Shown: piece by piece, positions 1-5,613 of the stretch
How the letters are laid out: each line of letters begins with the position of its first letter
Numbering within the stretch: position 1 is the first letter of the stretch
From: an uncultured Clostridium sp.
GTDB taxonomy: Bacteria; Cyanobacteriota; Vampirovibrionia; Gastranaerophilales; Gastranaerophilaceae
Assembly (NCBI GenBank): GCA_958449715.1
Contig: CAUDIU010000055.1
Span: 1-10,324 of the forward strand
Direction of reading: 5' to 3'
DNA: 10,324 nucleotides
Made by a program: the position numbers and the translations under genes
Notes under the pieces: model-generated
Told to the model about the DNA's origin: nothing
The model's input: the letters and a program-made list of their open reading frames with translations, nothing else
Database searches by the model: none

Positions 1-146
1 CCGGACAAGGTAAAGTTAAAACCGATGAACAAGTTTTACAGTCATACTACTTGAGGTTTACAAAACCTTTTGGAAATGAAATAATAGAATTACAAATCGA
101 ACCTGATGAAAAGATTAACAAGGTTCTAAAATACTTAAGGAGCTAG
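1..146 (+). CDS. C-terminal end of an unidentified protein (partial)
   Basis: An open frame enters from the left edge and, read from base 3, gives 47 codons ending at TAG 144-146. The tail ends KINKVLKYLRS, is charged, and has no membrane segment or motif I recognise, so no function is assigned. The next gene starts five bases after the stop, and its AAGGAG ribosome binding site (137-142) lies inside the last codons here. The two are therefore probably co-transcribed and translationally linked. The start and most of the protein lie outside the window. Confidence 0.7.
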   Translation, partial: GQGKVKTDEQVLQSYYLRFTKPFGNEIIELQIEPDEKINKVLKYLRS

Positions 147-151
147 ATAAA

Positions 152-523
152 ATGCAAATTATATCAATTATAGCAACATTAATTTTATGTTTTTTAATCA
201 TAATGAACTACCAAGATACAGCAGGTATTACTCTTCTTAGCAGTAAAATAGGTCAAATTTTACATATTACGCCATTCTCAATAAATCTGAATATGGCACT
301 TTATACATTGATTGTATTCATTTTAGGTGAAATTTCTGCAATATTTTTCTTTGCGCCTTTATACACTTCATTAAAAGAAAAATTTAATGCTTATAAAAGA
401 GAATTAGAAAAAGGCTCAATCTCAAATACATCTGCAGAAGCAAAAATTCAAGTATTAGAAAATAAAATTACTGTTCTTGAAAAAGCTCTTGATGATGCCC
501 TAAAAAATGACAACAATAAATAA
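152..523 (+). CDS. LapA-like two-helix membrane protein with coiled-coil tail
   Basis: This 123-residue protein has a membrane segment at about residues 3-19, a short polar loop, a second membrane segment at about 48-70, and a charged helical tail (about 73-118) with coiled-coil character (VLENKITVLEKALDDAL). The order matches the LapA/DUF1049 family, small inner-membrane proteins named for lipopolysaccharide assembly in proteobacteria. I see the layout but no decisive family signature, so the assignment is by architecture. The ATG start is set by AAGGAG at 137-142, nine bases upstream and overlapping the end of the preceding gene. It is the last gene of its transcript and is followed by a hairpin terminator. 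Any two-helix coiled-coil membrane protein would look similar. Confidence 0.6.
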   Translation: MQIISIIATLILCFLIIMNYQDTAGITLLSSKIGQILHITPFSINLNMALYTLIVFILGEISAIFFFAPLYTSLKEKFNAYKRELEKGSISNTSAEAKIQVLENKITVLEKALDDALKNDNNK

Positions 524-546
524 AAAATTACTAAAAGCAACAAAAT

Positions 547-580
547 AAAAAAGCCCGATTTAAAATCGAGCTTTTTTATT
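547..580. terminator. Bidirectional intrinsic terminator
   Basis: An A-run (547-552), GC, one mismatch, CGAT, a short A/T loop, ATCG, GC and a T-run (572-577) form a hairpin with a poly-U tail on either strand. It lies between the convergent LapA-like gene (+, ends 523) and YtxH gene (-, ends 596) and can stop transcription from both sides. Confidence 0.8.
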
Positions 581-595
581 AATTTTTCAAAAATC

Positions 596-868
596 TTAAG
601 CTTCTTGTTTTGCTTCTTTTTGCTGATTAATAAGATTTTGAAGTTTTTCTTTAATCTCATCACCTTTTTTCTGCATATCAGAAACAACATCATCTGCTTT
701 TGATTGAATTTCTTTAACGGTTTCATCAGCTCTTTTCATAGCTTCTTTAGCACCATCAGCTAACATTGCACGAGTTTCTTCTCCTGATTTTGGAGCTAAC
801 AAAATTCCTGCAATAGCACCGATTGCGCCACCTACAATAAAACCTGCTAAAAATTTAGTTGCTGACAT
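596..868 (-). CDS. YtxH-domain small membrane-anchored protein (second copy)
   Basis: This 90-residue protein begins with a glycine/alanine-rich membrane segment (about 6-23) followed by the YtxH hallmark LAPKSGEETR (about 24-33). The rest is a long charged amphipathic helix with Lys/Glu/Asp repeats. YtxH proteins are small membrane-anchored helical proteins, often annotated as gas-vesicle or stress-related; their molecular role is not settled. AAAGGAG (complement of 878-884) precedes the ATG at a normal distance. It is the distal gene of the minus-strand cluster, 71 bases after the DUF948 gene, and ends at a shared terminator. A second YtxH paralogue lies two genes upstream, so this cluster carries a duplicated family. 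Confidence 0.88.
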   Translation of the reverse strand: MSATKFLAGFIVGGAIGAIAGILLAPKSGEETRAMLADGAKEAMKRADETVKEIQSKADDVVSDMQKKGDEIKEKLQNLINQQKEAKQEA

Positions 869-939
869 AATTTATTACTCCTTTACTGTTTCATATACAT
901 TCTAACAATTTAGTTTTAAGAATTAATCACCGGAAACTA

Positions 940-1296
940 CTATTTTCTAAAAAGATTATAAGCAGTTGTAAAACCTTTTATTAATCCGCCAAATAGTGTT
1001 CCTGAAACAATCTTCGTCTTATCGATAAAGTTTCCAACAGCAGATTTAAAATCACCGACTCCCTTATCTGTGTTTTTGACAATCTCATTTATTGAGCTCA
1101 ATGTTTCATTTAATTCTTTAAGTGTCGGTTTTAATTCTGTATTTACAATAAGTGAAGTTTGATTCAAATTCTTTGTAAGAATTGAAAGGTCAATCAATAG
1201 TTTAACTAAAAAGCCAGCTACAACAATTACAACAATTCCTGTAGCCCAAGCTAAGAAAGTTAACCCTTGATTTAACGCTATTTGTGACATCTCCAT
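940..1296 (-). CDS. DUF948 (YtxG-like) membrane protein
   Basis: The protein has 118 residues with one N-terminal membrane segment (about 12-37). A helical region follows with the regular hydrophobic/polar spacing of DUF948 proteins (KPTLKELNETLSSINEIV), then a C-terminal part with small residues (SGTLFGGLIKGFTTAYNLFRK). In Bacillus the DUF948 protein YtxG is encoded beside YtxH, and the same pairing appears here with YtxH genes on both sides, which supports the call. AAAAGGAA lies upstream of the first ATG; Met3 is a possible alternative start, but the spacing favours Met1. Only 15 bases separate it from the upstream YtxH gene, so co-transcription is likely. Function in the family is unknown. 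Confidence 0.8.
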   Translation of the reverse strand: MEMSQIALNQGLTFLAWATGIVVIVVAGFLVKLLIDLSILTKNLNQTSLIVNTELKPTLKELNETLSSINEIVKNTDKGVGDFKSAVGNFIDKTKIVSGTLFGGLIKGFTTAYNLFRK

Positions 1297-1311
1297 TTAA
1301 TTAGTTCCTTT

Positions 1312-1626
1312 TTAGTAGTTGTTATACTCGTCGTCCATTTCTTCTAATTCTTTTGCTTTTAGAAGTTTCTTAGATTTTATCATATTATTAAATTTTCTGA
1401 ATTGCCTTTCAAGCTTATATTTCATTAAATCAATATTTTCAAGAGCTTGCTTTCTAGCTTCTTTAATAGCAGGAGAATTTTTTTCATATAATTCACAAGC
1501 AGCATCTTTAATTTGACGTCTTGATTCCTCTCCTGATTTTGGAGCATAAAGAACTCCTGCAATGAGCCCGCCAACAACACCTGCAAGCAAACCCATACCA
1601 AACATTAATGATTTGTTTTTACTCAT
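1312..1626 (-). CDS. YtxH-domain small membrane-anchored protein (first copy)
   Basis: This 104-residue protein has a Gly/Val-rich membrane segment (about 8-27) followed by YAPKSGEESR (about 27-36), the YtxH signature. A Lys/Arg-rich helix follows, and the tail is acidic (LEEMDDEYNNY). It shares the opening layout with the second YtxH copy but has a basic middle and an acidic end, so the two are diverged paralogues rather than a fresh duplication. GAGG upstream of the ATG is the likely ribosome binding site. It is the first gene of the YtxH-DUF948-YtxH trio and has its own promoter candidate at 1652-1680. The role is inferred only from the family: an envelope-associated helical protein of unknown mechanism. 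Confidence 0.87.
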   Translation of the reverse strand: MSKNKSLMFGMGLLAGVVGGLIAGVLYAPKSGEESRRQIKDAACELYEKNSPAIKEARKQALENIDLMKYKLERQFRKFNNMIKSKKLLKAKELEEMDDEYNNY

Positions 1627-1651
1627 AACATAACCTCATCTTTCGTTTTTT

Positions 1652-1680
1652 ATTTTAACATATTTTTTTCAAGATTACAA
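1652..1680 (-). promoter_or_regulatory. Probable promoter of the YtxH-DUF948-YtxH trio
   Basis: On the minus strand TTGTAA (complement of 1675-1680) is followed after 17 bases by TAAAAT (complement of 1652-1657). Transcription would start near 1645, giving a leader of about 20 bases before the ATG at 1626. It lies in the 55-base gap after the membrane-protein gene. Confidence 0.5.
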
Positions 1681-1681
1681 G

Positions 1682-2041
1682 CTAAACAAGGAAATCCGTT
1701 GCTACATCACGGATTGCGCCGATTAATTTATAAATATTAGAGAAATTAGTTGTCTTTATTTTAAATACAATTAGGAATAAATATAATGCTGTCATTATAA
1801 TGAATTTATAAAATATTTGCTCTCTTTTCTTTCTAATAAAAACAAATACTTTTTCAAATGACTGATTTACATTTGTAACCACGCATCTTATATATTGCAG
1901 ACAAGTTTCGCATAACGGATTAAAAGCCTCTACATAAGCATTGTAACGGCATACTAATTTATCTGCTTTTACTATATAATTTATAATAGTTATGGCAATT
2001 ATTAATTCTGCTATAAAAATTATTGCGATAAATAAATACAT
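1682..2041 (-). CDS. Unknown membrane protein with cysteine cluster
   Basis: I do not recognise this 119-residue protein. It has an Ile-rich N-terminal membrane segment (about 3-24), a central region with C31, C44, C47 and C53 (CETCLQYIRC) and a second hydrophobic segment (about 80-93). The CxxC plus flanking cysteines could bind metal or form disulfides; nothing decides between them. A strong minus-strand promoter sits close upstream (2063-2093), leaving a leader of only about 15 bases with no good Shine-Dalgarno match, so translation may start weakly or from a nearly leaderless mRNA. It precedes the YtxH/DUF948 trio on the same strand by 55 bases and may share their envelope context. Confidence 0.6.
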   Translation of the reverse strand: MYLFIAIIFIAELIIAITIINYIVKADKLVCRYNAYVEAFNPLCETCLQYIRCVVTNVNQSFEKVFVFIRKKREQIFYKFIIMTALYLFLIVFKIKTTNFSNIYKLIGAIRDVATDFLV

Positions 2042-2062
2042 TTTTATTATTCTTACTTTTGT

Positions 2063-2093
2063 ATTATATTAGAGAAGTATAAAATAATGTCAA
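2063..2093 (-). promoter_or_regulatory. Consensus-like promoter of the Cys-containing membrane protein
   Basis: TTGACA (complement of 2088-2093) is a perfect -35 element. The -10 is either TAATAT (2066-2071, 16-base spacer) or TATAAT (2063-2068, 19-base spacer). It lies in the divergent gap with murT. A plus-strand TATAAAAT at 2078-2085 might be the murT -10, but I found no convincing -35 for it. Confidence 0.6.
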
Positions 2094-2123
2094 TAAAAAT
2101 AGAATACGTCTAAAGGACTATTT

Positions 2124-3455
2124 ATGATTAGTAAACTAAAATTCTACCTGTCTTTAATAATTGCGAGATGCGCATATATTGGAATAAGATTATTGAACAA
2201 ATCATCAGGCACTTCTTTTGTTGGAATGCTTGTCTTAAAAATTTGCCCTGATTTTTTAAAGTATTGTTCTAAATATATCAAAAAAAGAATAATCACAATT
2301 ACAGGAACAAACGGCAAATCAACAACTTCAGGGCTTATTGCACATATTCTTGAAACAGCACATCAAAACGTCGTACATAACCTAAAAGGTGCTAATATGC
2401 TTACAGGTGTAGCAAATGTATTTGCACTATCAATTGCACCGCTAAAAAGATTTGATTACGCCGTAATTGAATCTGATGAAGCATATTTAACTAAATTATA
2501 TGATTATATGAAATCAGATTACCTTGTAGTTACAAACCTATTCAGGGATCAACTTGACAGATATGGAGAATTAAATACGACTGCAGAATTTATCAAAAAT
2601 GCAATCGATAAAAATCCGGATTTAAAATTAATTTTAAACGCAGATGACCCGATTGTAGCAACATTCGACAGAACTAAATACGCTGTATATTACGGCTTTG
2701 AAAACGTTGAATATGATTGCAGCTACGAACATAAATCAAATGCACCGTCAGAAGTTTTTAATTGTATGTGCGGAGAAGAATTAAAATATTCTAAACAATT
2801 CTTTGCTCAACAAGGACACTACTATTGTCCAAAATGCGGATATAAAAGACACGAATGCAATTATTCTGCTGATGTAAAAGTCTATAATGACTATTCAGTT
2901 CTTACAGTAAGAAATAGAGGAATAAGTTTTGAATTCAAGGTTAATCTTGCAGGACTTTATAATGCATACAATGCACTTGCAGCTATTTCTTTAGGCTTTG
3001 AAACAGGAATGAATCAAGAAGAAATTCAAAAATCTCTTGATACTTATCAAGCAATTTTCGGAAGAACTGAAAAACGAACAATTAACGGGAATCCGACAGT
3101 AATTCAACTTATTAAAAATCCTACAGGAGCAAGTGAAGTATTAAAAACCGTTGACTTAAAATCAAATATTGTAATAGCTATCAATGATAATTATGCAGAC
3201 GGCCGCGATATCTCTTGGTTATGGGATAGTGATTTTGAGCAATTAAAAAATGCTGAAAAACTTGTTATTACATCAGGCTGTCGTGCAAATGACATGGCTA
3301 CAAGATTAAAATATGCAGGAATTCCTCAAGAAAAAATTATTGTAGAACCAAATATTAAAAAAGCTATTGATAAGGCTACAACTGCAGGCAAAACAACAAT
3401 TTTACCTTCATACACAGCCCTTTTAAAAATCAATAAAGAACACCTAAAAAAATAA
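2124..3455 (+). CDS. murT: Lipid II isoglutaminyl synthase, MurT subunit
   Basis: A Mur-ligase family protein of 443 residues. The ATP-binding loop GTNGKSTT is at 61-68, and LFRDQLDRYGE is the Mur-ligase central motif. A Cys4 zinc-ribbon insertion (C214, C216, C235, C238) is typical of MurT, and the C-terminal DUF1727 signature DGRDISWLWD starts at D359. MurT with the glutaminase GatD amidates the D-Glu carboxylate of lipid II at the cytoplasmic membrane; an Asp of the DUF1727 region completes the GatD catalytic site in characterised enzymes. The first zinc knuckle here reads CMCG, i.e. CxC rather than the usual CxxC. AAAGGA (2112-2117) sets the ATG start. gatD, normally adjacent, is absent: the next gene, 20 bases on, is pdxJ. 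Confidence 0.92.
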   Translation: MISKLKFYLSLIIARCAYIGIRLLNKSSGTSFVGMLVLKICPDFLKYCSKYIKKRIITITGTNGKSTTSGLIAHILETAHQNVVHNLKGANMLTGVANVFALSIAPLKRFDYAVIESDEAYLTKLYDYMKSDYLVVTNLFRDQLDRYGELNTTAEFIKNAIDKNPDLKLILNADDPIVATFDRTKYAVYYGFENVEYDCSYEHKSNAPSEVFNCMCGEELKYSKQFFAQQGHYYCPKCGYKRHECNYSADVKVYNDYSVLTVRNRGISFEFKVNLAGLYNAYNALAAISLGFETGMNQEEIQKSLDTYQAIFGRTEKRTINGNPTVIQLIKNPTGASEVLKTVDLKSNIVIAINDNYADGRDISWLWDSDFEQLKNAEKLVITSGCRANDMATRLKYAGIPQEKIIVEPNIKKAIDKATTAGKTTILPSYTALLKINKEHLKK

Positions 3456-3475
3456 AAAAGAAAAGAGGTCAAATT

Positions 3476-4186
3476 ATGTTATTAGGCGTAAATATAGATC
3501 ATATAGCAACTCTTAGAAATGCAAGAGGCGGAGTAGAACCAAGTGTTGAAAAAGCCGCAGAAATAGCAGAAGCAAACGGAGCATCTTCTATTACAACACA
3601 TTTAAGAGAAGACAGAAGACATATAAAAGATGAAGATGTATATTCTCTTATCAATATGCTAAAAACAAGACTTAACCTTGAAATGGCAATGGCTGAAGAT
3701 ATTCAAAAAATAGCACTTGATATAAAACCTTATTCAATCTGTCTTGTACCAGAAAAACGACAAGAAGTTACAACAGAAGGCGGACTTGATGTTGCAGGAC
3801 AATTAGATAAAGTAACCGAATTTATAAAACCACTCATTGATGCAGGAATTATTGTAAGCTTATTTATTGATCCTGAAGAAGAACAAGTAAAAGCTTCTGC
3901 AAAAACAGGGGCTCAATTTATAGAAATGCACACAGGAGCTTATGCAGAATCTTTCGGATATCAAGAGGAAGAAGAAGAATTCCAAAAATTAAAAAAATCA
4001 GCCGAATTAGCTCAATCACTAGGTTTAAAAGTTAATGCAGGTCACGGACTAAACTATGAAAATGTTCATAGAATGCATGAAATTAAAGACTTACACGAAC
4101 TAAATATTGGTCACAGCATTATCTCTCGTGCAGTATTTACAGGACTACCAGAAGCTGTTACAAAAATGAATGAATTAATTAAATAG
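3476..4186 (+). CDS. pdxJ: Pyridoxine 5'-phosphate synthase PdxJ
   Basis: At 236 residues this is normal length for PdxJ, the TIM-barrel enzyme that condenses 3-amino-2-oxopropyl phosphate with deoxyxylulose 5-phosphate to make pyridoxine 5'-phosphate (DXP-dependent vitamin B6 route). Conserved elements are visible in order: LGVNIDHIATLRNARGG at the N-terminus, THLREDRRHI with H42, NLEMA with E69, FIEMHTGAYA with E150/H152, and NAGHGLNY with H190. These correspond to the family's catalytic His/Glu/His set and phosphate-binding residues. AGAGG lies eight bases before the ATG. It follows murT by 20 bases and precedes the Cys-rich gene by 8, so the three likely form one transcript. The PLP-synthase genes pdxS/pdxT are not in this window. 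Confidence 0.97.
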   Translation: MLLGVNIDHIATLRNARGGVEPSVEKAAEIAEANGASSITTHLREDRRHIKDEDVYSLINMLKTRLNLEMAMAEDIQKIALDIKPYSICLVPEKRQEVTTEGGLDVAGQLDKVTEFIKPLIDAGIIVSLFIDPEEEQVKASAKTGAQFIEMHTGAYAESFGYQEEEEEFQKLKKSAELAQSLGLKVNAGHGLNYENVHRMHEIKDLHELNIGHSIISRAVFTGLPEAVTKMNELIK

Positions 4187-4194
4187 GAATAAAA

Positions 4195-4509
4195 ATGAAA
4201 ACAGAAAAAGAAATTATAGAAGAAATGTCACAAGTTGTTGAACAAATGAGATTAGACGATATTGAAGACAACCCAGACATTGTAGATGAATATTTTGATT
4301 GCGACTGCTGTGGAGAAAATAAGTGCCTTGCAGGCTCAATTGAATATGAAGGATACAGATTATGTAATGATTGTGTGTTGTTAGCAGAAACAGGATTTGC
4401 TCTAAATCGATTAAAATCAGTAAAAGATCTTATTGATGCTATAGAAGACAAACATTTAGAACAACTCGCAAATTTTGTCAAAGAAGAAGAAAGCCGTTCT
4501 AATAATTAA
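4195..4509 (+). CDS. Cys-rich putative zinc-binding protein, unknown function
   Basis: This 104-residue acidic protein has no recognisable named family. A compact cysteine block, CDCCGENKC (C36, C38, C39, C44), and a second pair, CNDC (C57, C60), flank a short strand-like stretch, as in a treble-clef or zinc-ribbon fold. The sides are helical: an acidic N-terminus (about 1-30) and a C-terminal helix (about 70-100). No membrane segment or signal is seen. The AGGA that sets its ATG overlaps the pdxJ stop codon, and the gap is eight bases, so expression is coupled to pdxJ. Two Cys-knuckle proteins (this and MurT) in one short operon is notable, but I see no homology between them. Function is not assigned. 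Confidence 0.75.
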   Translation: MKTEKEIIEEMSQVVEQMRLDDIEDNPDIVDEYFDCDCCGENKCLAGSIEYEGYRLCNDCVLLAETGFALNRLKSVKDLIDAIEDKHLEQLANFVKEEESRSNN

Positions 4510-4535
4510 TCCTTTAGACTGCTAAATATTAAAAA

Positions 4536-4603
4536 CTAATTCTAAAGAATTAGTAATATTTCTTTACATATAGTTAAAAAGAATTAGTTATAGGGTATAT
4601 ATT
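4536..4603 (+). promoter_or_regulatory. Conserved upstream control region of RNA unit 1
   Basis: It starts with an 18-bp perfect palindrome, CTAATTCTAAAGAATTAG (4536-4553). Its right half, AAAGAATTAG, recurs at 4578-4587, 34 bases on. Between them TTTACA (4563-4568) is a possible -35, with GTTATA (4587-4592) as -10, or TATATT (4598-4603) from a later -35. The exact elements are uncertain; the conservation with unit 2 is not. Confidence 0.5.
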
Positions 4604-4714
4604 CAATATAGAGAAAAAATCGAATCGAATAGAAAGAGCTGGAGCTAACACAACAATACATATATAATTCATAAGATTTGACGAAGATTGAATTGCAACC
4701 TCGTCATTTTTTTT
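4604..4714 (+). ncRNA. Putative small RNA, tandem unit 1
   Basis: About 110 nt of non-coding sequence between a conserved promoter-like region and an intrinsic terminator. It contains AATCGAAT, an AGCTGGAGCT segment, a CA-rich stretch (about 4647-4660) likely unpaired for lack of partners, and an AT-rich tract up to the terminator stem. There is no ATG after the promoter, which argues against a small peptide. The 5' end is estimated within about 10 bases. I cannot match it to a known RNA family by eye. The duplicated partner follows and rex lies downstream; whether they are functionally linked is unknown. Confidence 0.6.
4679..4714 (+). terminator. Intrinsic terminator of RNA unit 1
   Basis: TGACGA (4679-4684) pairs with TCGTCA (4701-4706). 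Short inner G-C and TTG/CAA pairs extend the stem, and eight T follow directly (4707-4714). Confidence 0.75.
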
Positions 4715-4781
4715 GCTTATTTTAAATATTAATAAATCATATTATTTAAAACTAATACCTTTAGACTAATTACAAGTTTAA

Positions 4782-4849
4782 CTAATTCTAAAGAACTAGA
4801 AATATTTCTTTACATATAGTTAAAAAGAATTAGTTATAGGGTATATATA
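4782..4849 (+). promoter_or_regulatory. Conserved upstream control region of RNA unit 2
   Basis: This is the second copy of the control region. The palindrome has one mismatch (CTAATTCTAAAGAACTAG, 4782-4799), AAAGAATTAG recurs at 4824-4833, and TTTACA is at 4809-4814. The 48 bases 4801-4848 are identical to unit 1, so the same promoter elements should act on both. Confidence 0.5.
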
Positions 4850-4957
4850 AAATAGAGAAAAAATCGAATCGTTTAGAAAGAATTGGAGCTAACACAACAA
4901 TACATATATAATTCATAAGCTTTGACGAAGTTAAATTGCAACCTCGTCATTTTTTTT
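4848..4957 (+). ncRNA. Putative small RNA, tandem unit 2
   Basis: This paralogue of unit 1 has the same layout and size. Its central 35 bases (4885-4919) match unit 1 exactly. It differs at CGTTTAG (for CGAATAG), GAATTGG (for GAGCTGG) and in the terminator loop, where GTT/AAC can pair and the outer stem is unchanged. It ends 41 bases before the rex start codon, with its own terminator between, so it is not the rex leader. The 5' end is an estimate. Confidence 0.6.
4923..4957 (+). terminator. Intrinsic terminator of RNA unit 2
   Basis: TGACGA (4923-4928) pairs with TCGTCA (4944-4949), with a one-base mismatch and an inner GTT/AAC extension, then eight T (4950-4957). The loop is one base shorter than in unit 1, while the outer stem is identical. 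Confidence 0.75.
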
Positions 4958-4983
4958 GATTAATTATTCAAGATTAAACTTCG

Positions 4984-4992
4984 TGATATAAT
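4984..4992 (+). promoter_or_regulatory. Extended -10 promoter of rex, predicting a leaderless mRNA
   Basis: TGATATAAT is a perfect extended -10 element (TGnTATAAT). The ATG of rex begins at 4999, seven bases after it, exactly where transcription should start. There is no Shine-Dalgarno sequence upstream of the ATG, consistent with a leaderless transcript. No good -35 is seen, which extended -10 promoters tolerate. Confidence 0.6.
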
Positions 4993-4998
4993 TATATT

Positions 4999-5613
4999 AT
5001 GGATAAAAAAATACCCGAAAAAGTTATAAACAGATTAACCCTATATCATTGTATTTTATCTGATTTTATAAACAATAAGACAGAATTTATTTCAAGCAAA
5101 CAAATTGCCCAATTATTGAATATAGATGATTCTCAGGTCAGAAAAGATATAAATTACCTTGATAATTCAGGTAAAAGTAGAGTCGGTTATATCGTAAAAG
5201 AACTAAAAATAGCCATAGAAAAAACACTAGGTTTCAAAAAAAATAAAAAAGCTTTCATAATCGGAGCAGGAAATTTAGGAACAGCAATTGCAAATTACGG
5301 AAATTTCACAGATTATGGTTTGAATATTATCGCACTATTTGATAATGATCCTCAAAAAATAGGCAAAATAATCAATGGAATGGAAATTAAAAATATATCT
5401 GAATTACCCAAAATAGCAGAGAATAACGAAGTAGATATTGCAATATTAACAGTTCCAAGACAATTTGCACAAACAACTGCAGATTTCTTAGTAAAATCAA
5501 ACATTAGCTACATTTGGAATTTTGCTCCGGTTGTCCTATCTGTCCCTAATAATGTTCAAGTTTGGAACGAAAATTTAATGGGAAACTTTTTGCAATTCAC
5601 CTACGACATCTAA
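4999..5613 (+). CDS. rex: Redox-sensing transcriptional repressor Rex
   Basis: This 204-residue Rex-family protein senses the NADH/NAD+ ratio and represses fermentation and respiration genes when NADH is low. An N-terminal winged helix (about 1-78) carries KIPEKVINRLTLYH, ISSKQIAQLLNIDDSQVRKD (recognition region) and a wing ending RVGY. The C-terminal Rossmann fold has GAGNLGTAI (89-97) and FDND with D115 for NADH binding, then the domain-swap helix at the end. The wing sequence LDNSGKSRVGY departs from the usual FGxFGxRGxGY. The start is fixed by the family, since KIP immediately after it matches other Rex proteins, so the absence of a ribosome binding site is real. Its last 39 bases overlap coaX, which converges on it. 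Confidence 0.93.
   Translation: MDKKIPEKVINRLTLYHCILSDFINNKTEFISSKQIAQLLNIDDSQVRKDINYLDNSGKSRVGYIVKELKIAIEKTLGFKKNKKAFIIGAGNLGTAIANYGNFTDYGLNIIALFDNDPQKIGKIINGMEIKNISELPKIAENNEVDIAILTVPRQFAQTTADFLVKSNISYIWNFAPVVLSVPNNVQVWNENLMGNFLQFTYDI

Larger units (their letters stand above)
4511..4958 (+). repeat. Tandem direct repeat of about 200 bp, two copies
   Basis: Copy 1 (4511-4715) and copy 2 (4758-4958) lie in the same orientation about 246 bases apart. Bases 4555-4602 and 4801-4848 are identical over 48 positions, and 4641-4675 and 4885-4919 over 35. From the palindrome to the T-run the copies differ at only about a dozen positions plus small indels (a 2-base indel after 4602 and one in the terminator loop). 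A diverged AT-rich spacer (4716-4757) separates them. Conservation covers a putative promoter, transcript and terminator, indicating duplicated non-coding genes. No ATG-initiated reading frame is conserved. Confidence 0.95.

Noticed and set aside
448..726. Minus-strand 92-residue frame across the terminator and YtxH gene
   Set aside because: Overlaps the real genes in other frames, is Lys/Phe-rich as expected of antisense AT-rich sequence, and reads through a terminator.
4179..4481. Minus-strand frame opposite the Cys-rich gene
   Set aside because: Antisense to a gene with a proper ribosome binding site and operon context; Ser-rich composition typical of a shadow frame.
4618..4632. tRNA T-loop-like AATCGAATCG in the tandem repeats
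   Set aside because: No acceptor stem, anticodon arm or CCA end surrounds it on either strand.
4647..4714. Small peptide in the tandem RNA units
   Set aside because: There is no ATG after the promoter region, and the only TTG is too far from the GGAG and lies in the terminator stem.
4510..4998. CRISPR array or insertion sequence as source of the repeats
   Set aside because: Only two long copies, no short regular repeats with spacers, no terminal inverted repeats, no target-site duplication and no transposase.
4964..4999. Rex operator (TTGTGA-N6-TCACAA) in front of rex for autoregulation
   Set aside because: Only a CGTGA-like fragment is present at 4982-4986 with no matching inverted half-site.
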